Positions 1 through 12,000 of a DNA stretch of 64,000 nt are shown here, in pieces. Below the pieces are notes generated by a model. The model was not told the origin of the DNA. It made no database searches and worked only from the letters and a program-made list of their open reading frames with translations. The position numbers and the translations under genes were made by a program. Position 1 is the stretch's first letter, and the number at the start of each line of letters is the position of its first letter. The DNA comes from Mallotus nudiflorus (Eukaryota > Streptophyta > Magnoliopsida > Malpighiales > Euphorbiaceae). The DNA lies in NCBI GenBank assembly GCA_947683625.1, contig CANTUR010000418.1:930001-994000 (forward strand). The letters are read 5' to 3'.

Positions 1-684
1 TAAAGTTTAAACTAAGCTTGAAATAATGTTCACTAGCACAAAAGGAAGAGAAAGAATTGAAAATGCATGAAATGGTGGCCAAAAATGGAGATGACTGGAA
101 AAAATGGAGGTTTCGGCTTCCTTCGATTTTGCATGATGTCGGCTATGCTACTAGTGGTTGGAGATGAGGAAGAAGGGGATGACAGTGGGTGATGGTCGGA
201 GGAGAGGGAGGTGCAGTTAGGGTGGTTGGTCGGGATTGCACAAAGGGGAGGAAGGAAATGCAATGTTCTGTCTTGGTTTTGCTGCGTTTTTTGTATATGT
301 ATATGTATATTTAACTAATAAACCATATAATATAATTTACTACAACTTTATTTTATAATATTATATAATATAATATTAAATTTACACCACACACATGCAT
401 ACTACATATATATATATATACACACACACACATATATATATATACATGCACATACTAACAATAATATACACACTATATTCACATAAAATACACATATATA
501 TAATATAAAAATCCTAATATAAATTTATTAACTTCTAAAATACATACTTACATAGAATACATATCTTAGCATAAAATGTCAATTAATAATCACAAATAAT
601 AGAATAATTAAATATAATTTTTGAATTTATTAACACTGCATATCTCATTTTAAAATAAATTAATTTAAAACTAGGGTTATTACA
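1..684 (-). mobile_element. Partial Tekay-type Ty3/gypsy LTR, cut by the window edge
   Basis: Read on the minus strand, this begins TGTAATAACCC at 684 and continues into the same 'atatgcagtgttaataa' block that opens the LTRs at 33459, 41870 and 42839 and the reverse LTR ending at 49041. A GC-richer, pyrimidine-rich patch lies at about 70-260 (minus strand), as in those LTRs at a comparable distance from the start. The other end and any internal region lie outside the window, so a solo LTR and a full element cannot be told apart. The alternating CA/TA stretch at 400-445 is a microsatellite. Its inner boundary falls exactly where palindromic sequence begins at 685, so it probably inserted into that repeat. 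Confidence 0.7.
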
Positions 685-1137
685 GAATAAATATAGATCT
701 TTAATATGTTTGTCATTTTATTGAAATTTTGAACCTTTCTTCATGAATTTTTTTCCCTTAGTGGAATTTCTATAGTTTTCCTTTATGGAATTATTATCCT
801 TAATGTGATTTTTATGGTTTTCCTTCATAAAATTTAGATATCTCTTTATTGTGAATTTTCTATTAGTATGTCTACAATCGGACTCACTCAAAAACCAAGG
901 AGTCGATTTACAGCTAAATAAAGCCACTGAGTAAAGCGTACGGATCACCAAGTTGCAAATCAGAAGAATTCTATCAACGCGATTGAGGAATAACAATAAC
1001 AAAATTTATAATTTCAGTGAAATTTTTATTTTGGTATTTCTTGATTGTACTATTATTCTTATTATTATTTTATCAAGATGTACTTTTAATTTTCAATAAG
1101 TAAAATATTCATCTTTTTCTCAAAAAAAATTTTTTTT
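685..1137. repeat. Left arm of a long diverged palindrome
   Basis: This stretch pairs, as a diverged inverted repeat, with 1311-1424 and with 13371-13690, which are now separated by a copia element. Three anchors are visible. 'aataaatatagatctttaat' at 685 pairs with the reverse complement near 13660-13690. 'ttgcaaatcag' followed by 'ctatcaacgcgattga' at 950-990 pairs with 13395-13440. 'tacatcttgat'-type sequence at about 1070-1137 pairs with 1311-1410. Identity by eye is perhaps two thirds. No transposase is visible. It could be a fold-back element or a long-TIR MITE, and the family is unknown. Confidence 0.55.
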
Positions 1138-1330
1138 AAATAAAAGATCTATAATATATTTTTATTTTTCTTTAATATTTTTTAAAATTAAGAAGGAGAT
1201 AGATAAGAATCAAATCTTTAACTTATTGATGATTTGAAAAGTGCTGGAGTAAAAATTTCTTTGTATTCCTTTTTTTCTCATTAAATTTGGTGGAAATATT
1301 TTTTTCAAAACCATTTTTTTCTTTTGAGAA
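1138..1330 (+). repeat. Dispersed repeat copy A, at the palindrome centre
   Basis: This is a direct match to 17255-17565. Shared blocks include 'gaaggagatagataagaa', 'tttaacttattgatgat' and 'cattaaatttggtggaaata'. The 17-kb copy has about 120 extra bases between 'gatgattcaaaaagtg' and 'gagtaaaaatttc'. Here the repeat forms the loop between the two palindrome arms. It has no open frame of note and looks like a non-autonomous mobile or satellite-derived unit. Confidence 0.6.
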
Positions 1331-1424
1331 AAAATAAATATTTCATTCATTAAAGATTAATAATACATCTTGATGAACATATACAGTGAATAAAATACAA
1401 TCAACAAGTATCGAAAAAAATTCT
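1311..1424. repeat. Inner part of the right palindrome arm
   Basis: This pairs with about 1040-1137 of the left arm: 'tttgagaaaaa', 'tacatcttgat' and 'acaatcaacaagtat' match the reverse complement of the left arm. The copia element inserted after 1424. The bases just before it (1420-1424, ATTCT) and just after it (13371-13375, ACTCT) form an imperfect 5-bp duplication. The remaining arm continues at 13371. Confidence 0.55.
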
Positions 1425-2797
1425 TGTTGACAATTTGCATGATCAAACTCCTAATTTTGGACTTTGACAAACAATTTTTATATTAATAATTTCAATTAAG
1501 TGTGTAGGGAATTATATACCAAACATATACCAAGCACATACACTTTTGGATGAATAGTGACTTTTCGGGCTGATTGAACCTCTGAGATTGACAAAGACTT
1601 TTGACATATTTAGAGCTCTTAAATGAGAAAATGAGCTTCTTCACTTTTAAAGTAGAAATATTAAAATTTATAAATTGAGCTTTCTTGTCAAAATCCAAGT
1701 CCATTTGGATATGAAAATCTTCAGTTGAAGTCAACATATGCAGCTTGCATTTCAGTTTGCATAGCTCTTGCTATTTCAGCAATATCTTGAGCTAAATATG
1801 TCCAATTGAGGTGATTCAAAGTTTTATGGAAAGATAAGACAATTATCTAAAACTTTTATGAATAAAATTTTGACTGAATCGATTTTTTTCAGTCCCGTTC
1901 ACGAGCATCTTTCGAAGTGGTCATGAGATGTCCTTCAATAGAGCCTTTAGAGCACGTTTGTACCCAAAAAAAATGGCAGTACCCCTCATGAGTACTCCTT
2001 ACAAGCTGAGTGCTCGTGACCTGCTCATGAGTAGACCTTTGATAGCATCCAACGGGAAAATTTGAATGCAATGGATATATTTTTGCTCCTCACGAGCACT
2101 GTTCACTCATGAGCCGCCCGTGAGCATCTTTTGAGCTGCCAAAAGTCCAAGAATTGATTCAAAATCAATTATAAATGTTGGAGACATGATTGATACATCC
2201 AAAAACTATTTTTTTAAGTGTTTGTATATATAAACATAACTTAGAATTCAATTGAAAGGTTAAGAAAACTTCTTTATCATTCATTATTTTCTAAAACATT
2301 CAATTGAGCTCTTAAACTTTCCTTTAAACAATTCTTTATGTATAAATCTTGTGAGAGTTGGTGAGTGATTAGAATAGACATTCTTATTCTTCTATTTTCT
2401 AGGTTTAGAAAATGGGAAGTTAGATTCTATTCTAAAGGAATTGGTTTAAGTGTTTAGCCATTAAAACACTTGGGAAATTGGTTTTAGTGTGAGCCTTGAA
2501 AACACTTGTAATTTGGTTTTTGAGTGAGCCTTGAAAACTCAAGTTGTGAGGTTGTAAGAGTGACCATAAAACCCTTATGTATTCTCAATCTTGTGAATAA
2601 GATTGTGGGTGATTAAAAAATCCTAACTTAAGGATAAGTTAGGTGGAGACATAAGATTATTAGTGAATCCGAACTCCTTAAATATTTATGTTCTTCATTC
2701 TTCATTCTCAACTCTTACTCAATTCTTGTAAAGAATTCCTTTAATTTTCTATTTTTGTTTTATAGTCCTATTCACCCCCCCCTTTAGGACTCTTTCA
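1425..2797 (+). repeat. 5' LTR of the SIRE-like copia element
   Basis: It is 1373 bp, starts TGTTGACAATTTGC and ends ACTCTTTCA. It aligns along its whole length with 12011-13370. Both copies contain a C-rich run just before the 3' end ('ttcaccccccc') and a TATA box in the middle. Short open stretches inside it are not genes. Confidence 0.9.
2226..2234 (+). promoter_or_regulatory. TATA box of the copia 5' LTR
   Basis: 'tatataaac' sits in an otherwise mixed-composition stretch and is conserved in the 3' LTR at 12801-12809. It is the likely start of the U3/R transition, so transcription would begin about 30 bp downstream. Confidence 0.55.
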
Positions 2798-2798
2798 A

Positions 2799-2810
2799 TT
2801 GGTATCAGAG
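2799..2810 (+). other. Primer binding site of the copia element
   Basis: 'ttggtatcagag' lies directly after the 5' LTR. It matches the 3' end of plant initiator tRNA-Met, the usual primer for this group. Confidence 0.85.
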
Positions 2811-2848
2811 TTTGAATTCTAGGTACTTTATTACTAGAATACAAGATC

Positions 2849-3545
2849 ATGGGGAGTGAATCTTAAAACATCTCTTCTTTTAGATCATTCTTTGATGGTA
2901 GTAACTATCCACATTGTAAATTCAAAATGGAATTATATCTTAATTGTGATTCCATCAAACTTTAGCATATTTTCCTAAGACTTTGGGAACCACCTACAAC
3001 CATCATTGATGGTGTGATAACTACTCTTGCAAGAAGCCAATGGAGTGTTGATCAAAAGGAAGAAAATCATAAAAATAAAAAGGCTATGATTACTCTAGTC
3101 TCCTCCATGACAAGAGAAGAAGGAGGCAAACTTCAACATTGCATTTCGGCTAAAGAAATGTAGGAGACCTTAGAGAATCACTATGAAGGCAACATTTAAG
3201 TAAAAAACAAGAAGGTTCAACTTCATATATATGAATATGAACTCTTCAAAATGAAGCCTCAAGAATCAATCACAGAGATGACAAACCATCTCAATGCTCT
3301 CCTCACAACCCTCAAGAAACTTGGAAAACATTTCTTGAAGAAAGAGGTAAACAATAAGATTCTAAGAATCCTACCTAAGAAGGATTAGGAATCTTGTGTT
3401 ACCTCAATTGAGGAAGCTCAAGACCTCTTTACTCTATCAATCGATGTGCTCATTGATAAGCTCTTAACACATGAGCTCACCATCAATCAAAGAGGTGAAG
3501 AAAAAGAAAAGAAAGAAGAAAAGAAAGAAGAAAAGAAAAAGAGCA
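2849..3545 (+). pseudogene. copia gag, N-terminal half (broken)
   Basis: A gag frame starts at the ATG at 2849 but meets TAA six codons later. It can be followed further as fragments, with a motif like FDGSNYPHCKFKMELYL typical of the DUF4219/UBN2 gag of copia elements. Further stops occur, for example within 'aaagaaatgtaggagacc' and 'aaggattaggaatcttg'. The lysine/glutamate-rich tail at 3490-3540 is interrupted by the solo LTR after GAGCA at 3541-3545. The frame resumes at 5602. Confidence 0.75.
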
Positions 3546-3759
3546 TGTAGACACCTAATTTTGGGATGATAGTTATGGATGTAACAAAGGACTCCAGTGA
3601 TGAAAATGTCTTCGAAACTTAATCCTTAAAAAATTCCAAGAGCTTTTAAAGGAAGGATTTAATGTTTTCAGGGACTAAATTACAAAGTTCTTTTTAGGAC
3701 CTAATTGCAAAATTTAAATTTTTCTGGGGGCCTTTTTGTAATTAAAAAAAGAGTGCGTC

Positions 3760-3880
3760 GGAATTCTATAATTTCAATCAAAATTCTATAATTCCGATCG
3801 GAATTACAATAATTCTGATCAGGATTGTATAATTCCGATCGAAATTACACAATCCTGGTCAGAATTGAATTCTTCCGTTT
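3760..3880 (+). repeat. Palindromic AATTCCGATCGGAATT-type repeats in U3
   Basis: At least four diverged copies of an 'aattccgatcggaatt' unit alternate with 'attctgatcaggatt' variants. Each is a near-perfect short palindrome. They lie about 180-300 bp upstream of the LTR TATA box, so they may be promoter elements of the ancestral retrotransposon. Confidence 0.6.
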
Positions 3881-3915
3881 TTCTATTTCTAAATTGCTTC
3901 CAATTTAGTGTTTTA

Positions 3916-4011
3916 ATTGGTTTAAACTTCCTAATTAATTCAATCCAAATTGGTTTAAACTTCCTAATTAATTCATTCCTAATTGGTTTAAAATTCCTAA
4001 ATACACTTTAG
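3916..4011 (+). repeat. 33-bp tandem repeat, three copies, in the solo LTR
   Basis: Units begin at about 3916, 3949 and 3982 with 'attggtttaaacttcctaat'. The third copy is more diverged. They sit between the palindromic repeats and the TATA box, in the probable promoter of the LTR. Confidence 0.7.
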
Positions 4012-4056
4012 GAATTAAAATCACATTAGGATTGGGGTTGGGCCTCCTGATTCTAC

Positions 4057-4064
4057 TATAAAAG
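4057..4064 (+). promoter_or_regulatory. TATA box of the Tat-type solo LTR
   Basis: 'TATAAAAG' is preceded by a GC-richer stretch ('ttggggttgggcctcctg') and followed by purine-rich sequence. Position and context fit the U3/R promoter of the LTR and fix its orientation as plus. Confidence 0.55.
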
Positions 4065-5601
4065 AAAAGAATGAGCAGTGGAAGAAAAGGGAGGAAGCGC
4101 AGGAAATAAAAAAAGAAAAAAGAAGAGAGGGGCGTAGAAAAAAGGAGAGGAGAGAAAGAAAATTGTGTTTTTTTTACTTTTTTTTAATCAAAAATTACTT
4201 TTGATTCATCAACTAATTCACAACCCGTGAAAGATTTTTTGAAGAAAAGATTTGAAGACTTATCAAGAACGATAAATCACAAATCTAAGGAGCACCCTAA
4301 TCATCCATAAGCATATCATATTCTTCTTCTTCTTTTATTTTTTTATTTGTTTATTTTTTATTTATTTTATCATAATTTATTCATTAATTATTTTTATTTT
4401 TTGTGGTGATTGTGGAGGAAAACACATGATGATTATATGAGGAAGATGGAATCCACAAAAGACTATGGATCAAGCCTATAGAGACTTAGTTTTTAGGATT
4501 TTTTTATTTTTATTGTTTTTATTTTATTTTTATTTTTTATTAATTATTTTATGAATTAATGTAATAGCCCCAATAGTGGGAATAATAATAAAATTATGTA
4601 TGTGGTTGCATGATTTTTATTAAATTGGTTAGTAAAATTAGGCTTCAATTTGGTAATCATTTAAAATCAATGGAGGAAGTAGATTAATTTAAGTTGCATG
4701 TTAATAAAAATTAGGATTTTAATAAGGAATTAATATAATTATTTGTTTGATCTTATTTAATTGTTTTTTTTATTTGTTTTTGGGTTTATTTATTATTTTT
4801 GTGTGTTTTAGGCCTTAGACCCACTTTAGGCCTTGATTTATTTAGTTAAATTTAGGTAATTCTTTTAGTCCATATTACTTAATAATTAATTAGGTTTAAT
4901 TAATTAATATATTTTAGGTTCATAATTAATTAGATTTTAGGGTAGAAATATCCTTAGGTATATCTAGTCAAATTAGATATAGGCCCACCTAATTTTAATT
5001 AATTTAGACTTAGCCCACTTAATTTAAGCTCTTTTTCATAATTTGTAGATTTAAGATCACTATTTAATTAAAATATGTAGAATTAGGCCCATTTTTTATT
5101 AAATTAATAGACTTCGGTTCATTTAATTAAAATTAAAAGGAATTAGGTATTTAGGTTCACTTATATATTAAAACATGTAGATTTAGCTCATTTAATTAAA
5201 ATCCATGTAGATTAAACTAACTTAGGGGTTATATGATTGAATGCATTATTTACTTGTATATTTCATAACTAGTTTGCCTTGGAGTTTATTGTTTTTGGGT
5301 TTATATGAAATTGCATGTAAATAGAGGATAAGATAGTAATTCATAAAGTAATTCTAAATGAACATAAGACTGTAGAGAAGTTGGTATTCCGTATCCAGGA
5401 TCTCATGTTTGTGGTGCTAGCTTTCTTTTAGGGAATCGAGTACCACCTTTTCGATTTGTCCCCGTTATTACCTTGGGTGGCGACTCCTCATCTCCACGCC
5501 ATGTCTTTGTGACAGTGGTTAATGTGTTCTTTAGAGCCCTGAGCTCAAACAGTGTCGCGGTTGCTAAAATCTTGGACGCACACTAAACCCCGCCGTCTAC
5601 A

Positions 5602-6950
5602 GAGCATTACTCTAAAAGCTCTTCAAGAAGATAGTGAAGAGGAAAGCATAAAAATTTTAGTGATAAAGATGGTGACATTGCCATATTCACTAGAAACTTT
5701 AAAAAGTTCTTAAGAAAGAAAAATTTCTCAAGAACAAAGGACTTCAACAAGAAGTTTGAAAGAGATGGGAGGAAGAAAATAAAAGAGGTCACTTGCTATG
5801 AATGCAAAAAATCGGGACACATTAGAAGTGAATGTCCCAAACTCAAATTTAAGAGCAAGGGAGCAAAAGATAAGAAGAAGGCATTCAAAGCTATTTGGGA
5901 TGATTCCTTTGAATTCAAAGAGGAAGAGGAACAACAAGAAGTTTCCAATCTTTGCTTCATGGCTATTGAAAACGAAAATGAGGTACCATCCACTTCTTAT
6001 GCTTCCTTTAATGATTGTGATGAATATGATGATGATGATGATGATGATGAGAGCTCTATTATGAGCAAATTATTTGTTAAATGCAAAAGTTTGTTATCTA
6101 AGAAGAAACAATATAAACATAAGTTAGCTAGCTTAAATAAGGATTTTGAATGTTTAAAAATTGATTTTGCTAAACTTGTTGCATCAAATGAAAAACTTGT
6201 AAGTGATGTTAAATCTTCTAATTCTTTGAAAGACCAACTTAAGAAAGCAAATGATAAAAATCATAAGCTTTCTAAGGAAGTCTTAGAATTAAAGATTCCA
6301 TTGCTAAATTTAAGAGAGGAAAAGAAACTTTAAATAGTCTTCTTGACTCTCAAAAATTTCATGGAGATACCCATGGAATTGGATATAAAAATGGAATGTC
6401 TTCATCATCCTCATCACATATTACTTTTACTAAAGCTTTACATGATTCTACTCCTTCAACCTCAAATGAGATTCAAGCTTTCAAAGCTAAAAAATCTCAT
6501 GTGTTAAATAGCAAGGCAAAGTCTTATAAGCTTAACCCTTCATTAATACAAAGAGGTAAGGCTCAAACTAAAGCACCTCAACCAAAGCATACTTATATGT
6601 ACACTAGACATAATTATAATAGGCATGATGCATAACACAATGCACATAAACATATTACACAAACTTATTAAAATGTTCATCACCATTGCCAATATATGTC
6701 TCACTCAATGACACCAAACAATAAGAGATACACATAATACCAAAGGCATGTTGCATACACTAGGAAAGCATATCATCCTAGGAGAAAAAAATTTGAAAAT
6801 ATTGTATGCTCATATTGCATAATCAAAGGACATACCAATAATGTGTGCTTCTATAGAAAAATACACATGAATTTGCTTCCTTTGGATTATTTTGAAACTA
6901 ACCAACCTAGACCAAGAAAGGTTTGGGTTCAAAAGAATATTTAAAATATT
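5602..6950 (+). pseudogene. copia gag, C-terminal half with zinc knuckle
   Basis: Continues gag after the solo LTR. One frame is open from about 5655 to 6333. It carries a CCHC zinc knuckle at 5794-5835 (C-x2-C-x4-H-x4-C, all four ligands present), then an acidic run of aspartates (6024-6050) and a lysine-rich coiled region. After the stop at 6331-6333 other frames continue with stops up to the protease. A frame change near 5640-5660 separates this half from the upstream gag, so no full Gag could be made. Confidence 0.75.
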
Positions 6951-6958
6951 TTATGTAG

Positions 6959-8100
6959 GTGTTCTTAAAATTCACAAGAACAAAAAGCAAGTGGTATCTC
7001 GATAGTGGATGTTCAAGGCACATGACGGGAGACAAGGAGCAATTCAACAAACTTGATGCTAAGGATGGAGGACACGTTACCTACGGTGATAATGCAAAAG
7101 GAAAAATTATTGGCATTGGAGAAATAGGTAATGCTCAATCCTTATCTATACATCATGTGTTGTTTGTTAATGGTTTTAAACATAATTTTCTAAGTATAAG
7201 TCAATTATATGATATGGGAAATAAGGTAACTTGTTATCCTAAAAATTGCTTTATTAGTAGTTTTGATGAAGATAAAATAATTTTTAGTTGTGAAAGAGTA
7301 GATAACGTTTATGTTATTAATTTAAATAAAATTGATAACAAAGACATAAAATGCTTAATGTCAATTTCCCATGACATATGGACATGGCATAGAAGGTTAG
7401 GACATGCAAATTTTGAGCTTTTGAATGATCTTTGTAAACATGAACTTGAGATTGGTTTACCTAAGCTTGAATTCACTAAAAATAAACCTTATGATGCTTA
7501 TCAAAAGGAAAAACAATCTAATTCTTTATTTAAGCTAAAAAATGTAATGTCCACTTCTAAACCACTTAAACTTATATATATGAATTTGTTTGGACCAACT
7601 AGAGTTGCTAGTCTCGGTGGAATGCACTATGCTTATGTGTTGGTTGATGACTAATCTAGATTTACTTAGGTGTGTTTTCTTACTCATAAGAATGATGCAC
7701 TTAAAGCTTTTAAAAATTTTTCAAAAAGAGTTCAAAAAGAAAAAGGATTTTGTATTTCATCCATTAAAAGTGATCATGAAACCGAATTTAAAAATGAATT
7801 TTTCAAAAATTATTATAATGAAAATGGTATTTCTCATACATTTTCATTTTCTAAAACTCCTTAACAAAATGGGGTAGTTGAAAGGAAAAATAAAACTCTT
7901 ATGGAAATGGCTAGAACAATGCTTTATAAGTATAATTTGCCTCTATACTTTAAGGCGGAAGCCGTTAACACATCTTGTTATATTTCAAACCGAGTTTTCA
8001 AAAGACCAATTTAAAAAAAACATCTTATGAGCTATGGAACAATAGAAAACCCAAAATATCATATCTAAAAGTATTTTGATGCAAGTACTTTATATTGAAC
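6959..8100 (+). pseudogene. copia protease and integrase (broken)
   Basis: 6959-7654 is one open frame. The aspartic protease motif WYLDSGCSRHMTG has its active-site DSG at 7001-7009. The GAG-pre-integrase zinc domain follows, with the two histidines present ('WHRRLGHAN') but both zinc cysteines replaced by tyrosine ('YDAYQ', about 7492-7506). The integrase core then begins, where the first catalytic Asp is Asn ('MNLFGP'). TAA at 7652 and a stop near 7862 break the core. The second Asp ('SDHETEF') and the Glu ('GVVERKN') are still recognisable. Frames after 7860 are shifted. Confidence 0.8.
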
Positions 8101-10052
8101 ACCAAGGATAATCTTATGAAATTTGATTCTAAAGCTGATGAAGGAATTTTCCTAGGCTATTCCTTCTCTAGCAAAGCATATAGGGTCTTTAATAAGAGAA
8201 CTCTAGTAGTTAAAGAGTCAATGCATGTGGTATTTAATGAATCAAACTCACTTGATCCTAGAAAGGATGTTTGTAGTGTTGATGATCTTATAGGTGACAA
8301 TGAGATTGTGGAAACACAAGAAGAAAATGCTAGTAAGCCTTTAGAACTTAAAGATCCAAGCAAGAAGGAAAATGAGGAGATACCTCAACCTACCTTGAAG
8401 GATGAACTTCTAAAGGATTGGCAATTCAAAAAGGCTCACCCTCAAGACCTTATTATAGATGACACTACAAAAGGGGTAACCACTAGATCTAAACTTAAGT
8501 CTATTGTCAATTTAGCTTTCATTTCTCAAATTGAACCCAAAAATGTTAATGATGCTTTGAGTGATGAATTTTGGGTCCTTGCTATGCAAGAAGAGATAAA
8601 TCAATTTGAGAGAAACAAGGTTTGGACCTTGGTTGCTGGACCTAAACATCATCCCATTATTAGCACCAAATGGGTGTTTAGAAATAAGATGAATGAATAA
8701 GGTGTCATAACTAGGAACAAAGCTAGACTAGTAGCTAAAGGTTATAATCAAGAGGAAGGAATTAATTATGATGAAACCTTTGCCTCCGTTGCAAGGTCAA
8801 AAGCTATTAGGATGTTACTTGCATTCGCATTATACATGGATTTTAAACTTTATCAAATGGATGTTAAAAGTGCATTTTTAGATGGTTTTATTGAAGAGGG
8901 GGTATATGTTGAACAACCTCCAGGTTTTGAAAATTTTGACTCTCCAAATCATGTTTTTAAATTGTCAAAAGCATTGTATGGATTGAAACAAGCTGCAAGA
9001 GCTCGATATGAAAGATTGAGTAACTTTTTTACTAGGGAAAGGTTGACAAAACTCTTTTCATAAAGAAAGCCAAGCATGATTTATTAATTGTTCAAATTTA
9101 TATTGATGATATTATTTTCGGTGCTACTAACCATTGCTTGTGTGAGGAATTTTCTAAGCTAATGCAAGGAGAATTTGAGATGAGTATGATGAGAGAACTC
9201 AAGTTCTTTCTTGGACTTCAAATCAAGCAATTTAAAGATTGAATTTTCATCAATCAAACCAAATATGCAAGGGACATTCTCAAGAAGTTTGGAATGGATC
9301 GAGCTAAATCAAGCAAAACTCCAATGAGCACCACAACCAAACTTACAAGGATGAGAATGGTAAACCAGTTGATGAAAAGTAATTTAGAGGTATTGATCGG
9401 ATCCCTTCTTTATTTAACCACTAGTAGACCTAATATTATGTTTGCTACTTGCTTGTGTGTTAGATTTTAATCAAATCCTAGAGAGTCTCATTTGAATGCA
9501 ATCAAAAGAATTTTTAAATATCTTTATGGCACAATGCATTTAGGACTTTGGTATCCTAGGAGTTCTTCCTTTAACTTGATTAGTTATTCTGATGCTGATT
9601 TTGCTGGTAGCCTACTAGATAGAAAAAACACTTCCAGAACTTGTCAAATTTTAGAAAATTGCTTAGTTTCTTGGTTTACTAAGAAATAAGTTTTTGTTGC
9701 CTTGTCCACTGCTGAAGCAGAATATGTGGCGGCTAGTTGTTGTTGCACCCAAGTTCTATGGCAAAAACAATAACTTTTGGACTATGGCATTGATATTAAT
9801 CACATTCCAATTAAGTGTGATAATACAAGTGCTCTAAACTTTAGTAAAAATCCCATTCAGCATTCTAGAACTAAGCATATTGATATTAGACATCATTTCT
9901 TGCATGATCATGTCCAAAATGGTGATATTTTTCTTGATTTTGTTGATACTAATCATCAATTAGCAGACATCTTTACCAAGCCTCTTTGTGAGGAAAGATT
10001 AAATTTTATTAAGCATGAACTTGGTATGATTGATGGCTCAAGCTTGTCTTGA
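8101..10052 (+). pseudogene. copia reverse transcriptase and RNase H (broken)
   Basis: 8095-8700 encodes the end of integrase and the start of RT ('TKWVFRNKMNE') and ends in TAA. RT continues with 'YQMDVKSAFLDG' and 'VYVEQPPGF'. The catalytic YIDD at 9099-9110 is retained, but in a different frame after the stop at 9061. RNase H is spread over 9492-9689 ('SYSDADFAGS') and 9777-10052 ('TKHIDIRHHF', 'DIFTKPL'), with stops between. The order RT then RNase H, without integrase following, confirms Ty1/copia. The protein stops at 10050-10052. Confidence 0.82.
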
Positions 10053-10383
10053 TTACTTGTTAAATTGATGAATTGATGATTAAAGTCTTATGTGATTATG
10101 TTCTTTAGAAAAATTATTTTCAGCATCATGTATATATTTTGTTTTAAAAATATTTGCTTTAACAAAATTTACTTAATATGCATGATATATTGTATTTCCC
10201 ATTTGTATGATCGTTGTATTAATTTTAATTTTTTTTTAATTGGATTTGTGTGGATTCATTCAATTTTTTTTTTAAAAAAAAAAGCCCTCCTATTTTGCAA
10301 ATTAATAATTAATTATTGAGCTAAATTCAATTAATTAATTATTTTAATATTCCTCCTCCTCAACAAAATTTTTTTAATGTTTT
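10053..10383 (+). other. Start of the non-coding 3' region of the copia element
   Basis: This is AT-rich sequence with no domain. Full SIRE elements sometimes carry an env-like frame here. I see only short T-rich frames with no conserved motif. Confidence 0.5.
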
Positions 10384-10700
10384 TTATGTGTTTTTATGCT
10401 AGTTTCTGTTTGATTTATTTTTAGTATACTTTCTGTATCTAAGTTTTGAGTTGTTAGTCTATTTTTTTAATTCATTTTATGTCAGTTTCTATTTGGTTTA
10501 TTTTTAGTATACTTTTTATATCTAAATTTTGAGCTGTTAAGTGTGTTTTGTGACTATTTTTCGTCAGTTTATGTTCAGTTTGTTTTCTAAATATTTTCTG
10601 GATATAAACCATGAGTTATTAGTCTGTTTTATAATTATTTTGGTTTATCTTCTGGATATTTTTTGGATATAAGACATAAACTGTTAGTTTTATGTCTTGG
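10384..10700 (+). repeat. About 82-bp tandem repeat in the copia 3' region
   Basis: Three to four diverged units share 'agttt(c)t(g)tt', 'tttttagtatact' and 'gagttgttagtct'. Anchors fall at 10401, 10484 and 10566, giving a period of 82-83 bp, and a partial fourth unit runs to about 10690. It is an internal expansion of the element tail with no coding content. Confidence 0.7.
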
Positions 10701-10749
10701 TTACAATTGGTATTTTAATATCATTGTAATTCTTTTTTTTACAATTTTA

Positions 10750-12000
10750 TTTGCATTTTGACAAGGGGGAAAAATATTTGAGTTTGCTTAATTTTTTATT
10801 TATTGTGTTTTCTTAGAAATTTTTTTTATTTTTGATAATGCATGGATATTTTTAAGATTTGGTCTATCTTTGCATTTTGACAAAGGAGGAAAAATATTTG
10901 AGTTTGCATGCGTACTTAGTTAATTTTTTTAAGGGAGAAATTTTTTTTTTCAAAGATGTGTTTATGTAAGTGACGTAACTATTTGATAATGTGTCCTTAA
11001 TATTAATTTTTTTAAATCCATTGAAATAGGGAGAGAAAATTGTTTGAATTTATTTCACAAAATTTTTTTTTGCATAGTAACAATGTAAGTGTGGCTAGTT
11101 TTGTTCTTGTGATAAATATCCTTATTTTGCTTACTTTGTTTTTATATGACATGAATTTTTTTTTTTTTTGCATGACTATTAATTGTGCTTATTCATGCAA
11201 AATTCATATTCATGTATAAATGCTTCTTGGGAATGGTTTTTATCTTTTAAAATGACATGAATTTTATAAAGATTTTGAATATCCTTGCTTTCATTGTTTT
11301 GGTTCTTGATCTTTTATTCCCTCTAGTATTTTTGGCTCCCTTAAATCTATTTCCCCTTATATCTCTCTCTTTTCCCTTTGTCTTTGACAAAGGGAAAGAA
11401 GAAGCTATGTGCTTAGGGGATAAATAATTGTGTTTAAGATATGCTAAGTCGACATGATTATGTATGATTGATTGACTAGTTAAACTCTACATGATCATGT
11501 GATGTTTGAATATAGCATATATACTATTTTATGATGCATTATAGTAGCACTATATGTCTATATGTTTGAAATTATTTCCTTCATATTGTCTAACATTTTT
11601 TATGATCATGTTATCATCATTTGTTATGTTAGGTCATGTTCTTGATAACTTTTTTATGTTGTCTTTATTTTTGACAAGAAGGATAATAAAATTTATTTAT
11701 ATTTCTTATCATGTCCAAAAAGGAGGAGAAATAAAGAAATATATTTGTTAAAGGAATGTATTTATTTAACCCTTATACATGTTATGATAATTCATTTATT
11801 TATATGCTCTGATACATGATAAATATTGAATTTATGCACATGTTAAGGAGGAGAAAAATATTTTCTCATTTTGAATCTATTTAATTTGAAAGGGGGAGCT
11901 ATTTTTATTTAATATGCTTATTCATGCTATTTATTTTTTATAATACACACACACACACATATTATTTATCATCTTTTCAAATTAGTTGTCAAAGCCAAAA
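10750..12000 (+). repeat. 3' region with repeated purine-tract-like units
   Basis: Several copies of a unit like 'ttttgacaaggggga' or 'gacaaaggagga' occur at about 10757, 10876, 11384 and 11670. Further purine runs ('aaggaggaga', 'gaaagggggagc') are near 11718, 11846 and 11889. They resemble the true polypurine tract at 12001 and its upstream context ('gtcaaagccaaaaaggggg'). A CA microsatellite is at 11944-11960. There is no gene. Confidence 0.6.

Larger units (their letters stand above)
3546..5601 (+). mobile_element. Solo LTR of a Tat/Ogre-type Ty3/gypsy element
   Basis: It is 2056 bp, begins TGTAGACACC, ends CCGTCTACA and is flanked by a perfect 5-bp duplication GAGCA (3541-3545 and 5602-5606). 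It contains no coding domain, has a TATA box at 4057 and shows the 3' block ('ttgggtggcgactcc', 'gtgtcgcggttgc') that I associate with Tat/Ogre-lineage LTRs. Because it carries the duplication but no internal region, it most likely arose by recombination between the two LTRs of a full element. It inserted in the same orientation as the host copia element. Degenerate direct repeats around 'ttaggccca' and 'tttaattaaaat' fill 4800-5225. Confidence 0.82.

Noticed and set aside
1889..2071. Small minus-strand open stretch, with a counterpart at 12521-12775
   Set aside because: Both lie in the copia LTRs and differ between copies. They are LTR sequence, not genes.
10092..10319. Possible env-like frame in the copia 3' region
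   Set aside because: T-rich, Phe/Ile-dominated peptide with no envelope features such as a signal peptide plus conserved coiled coil.
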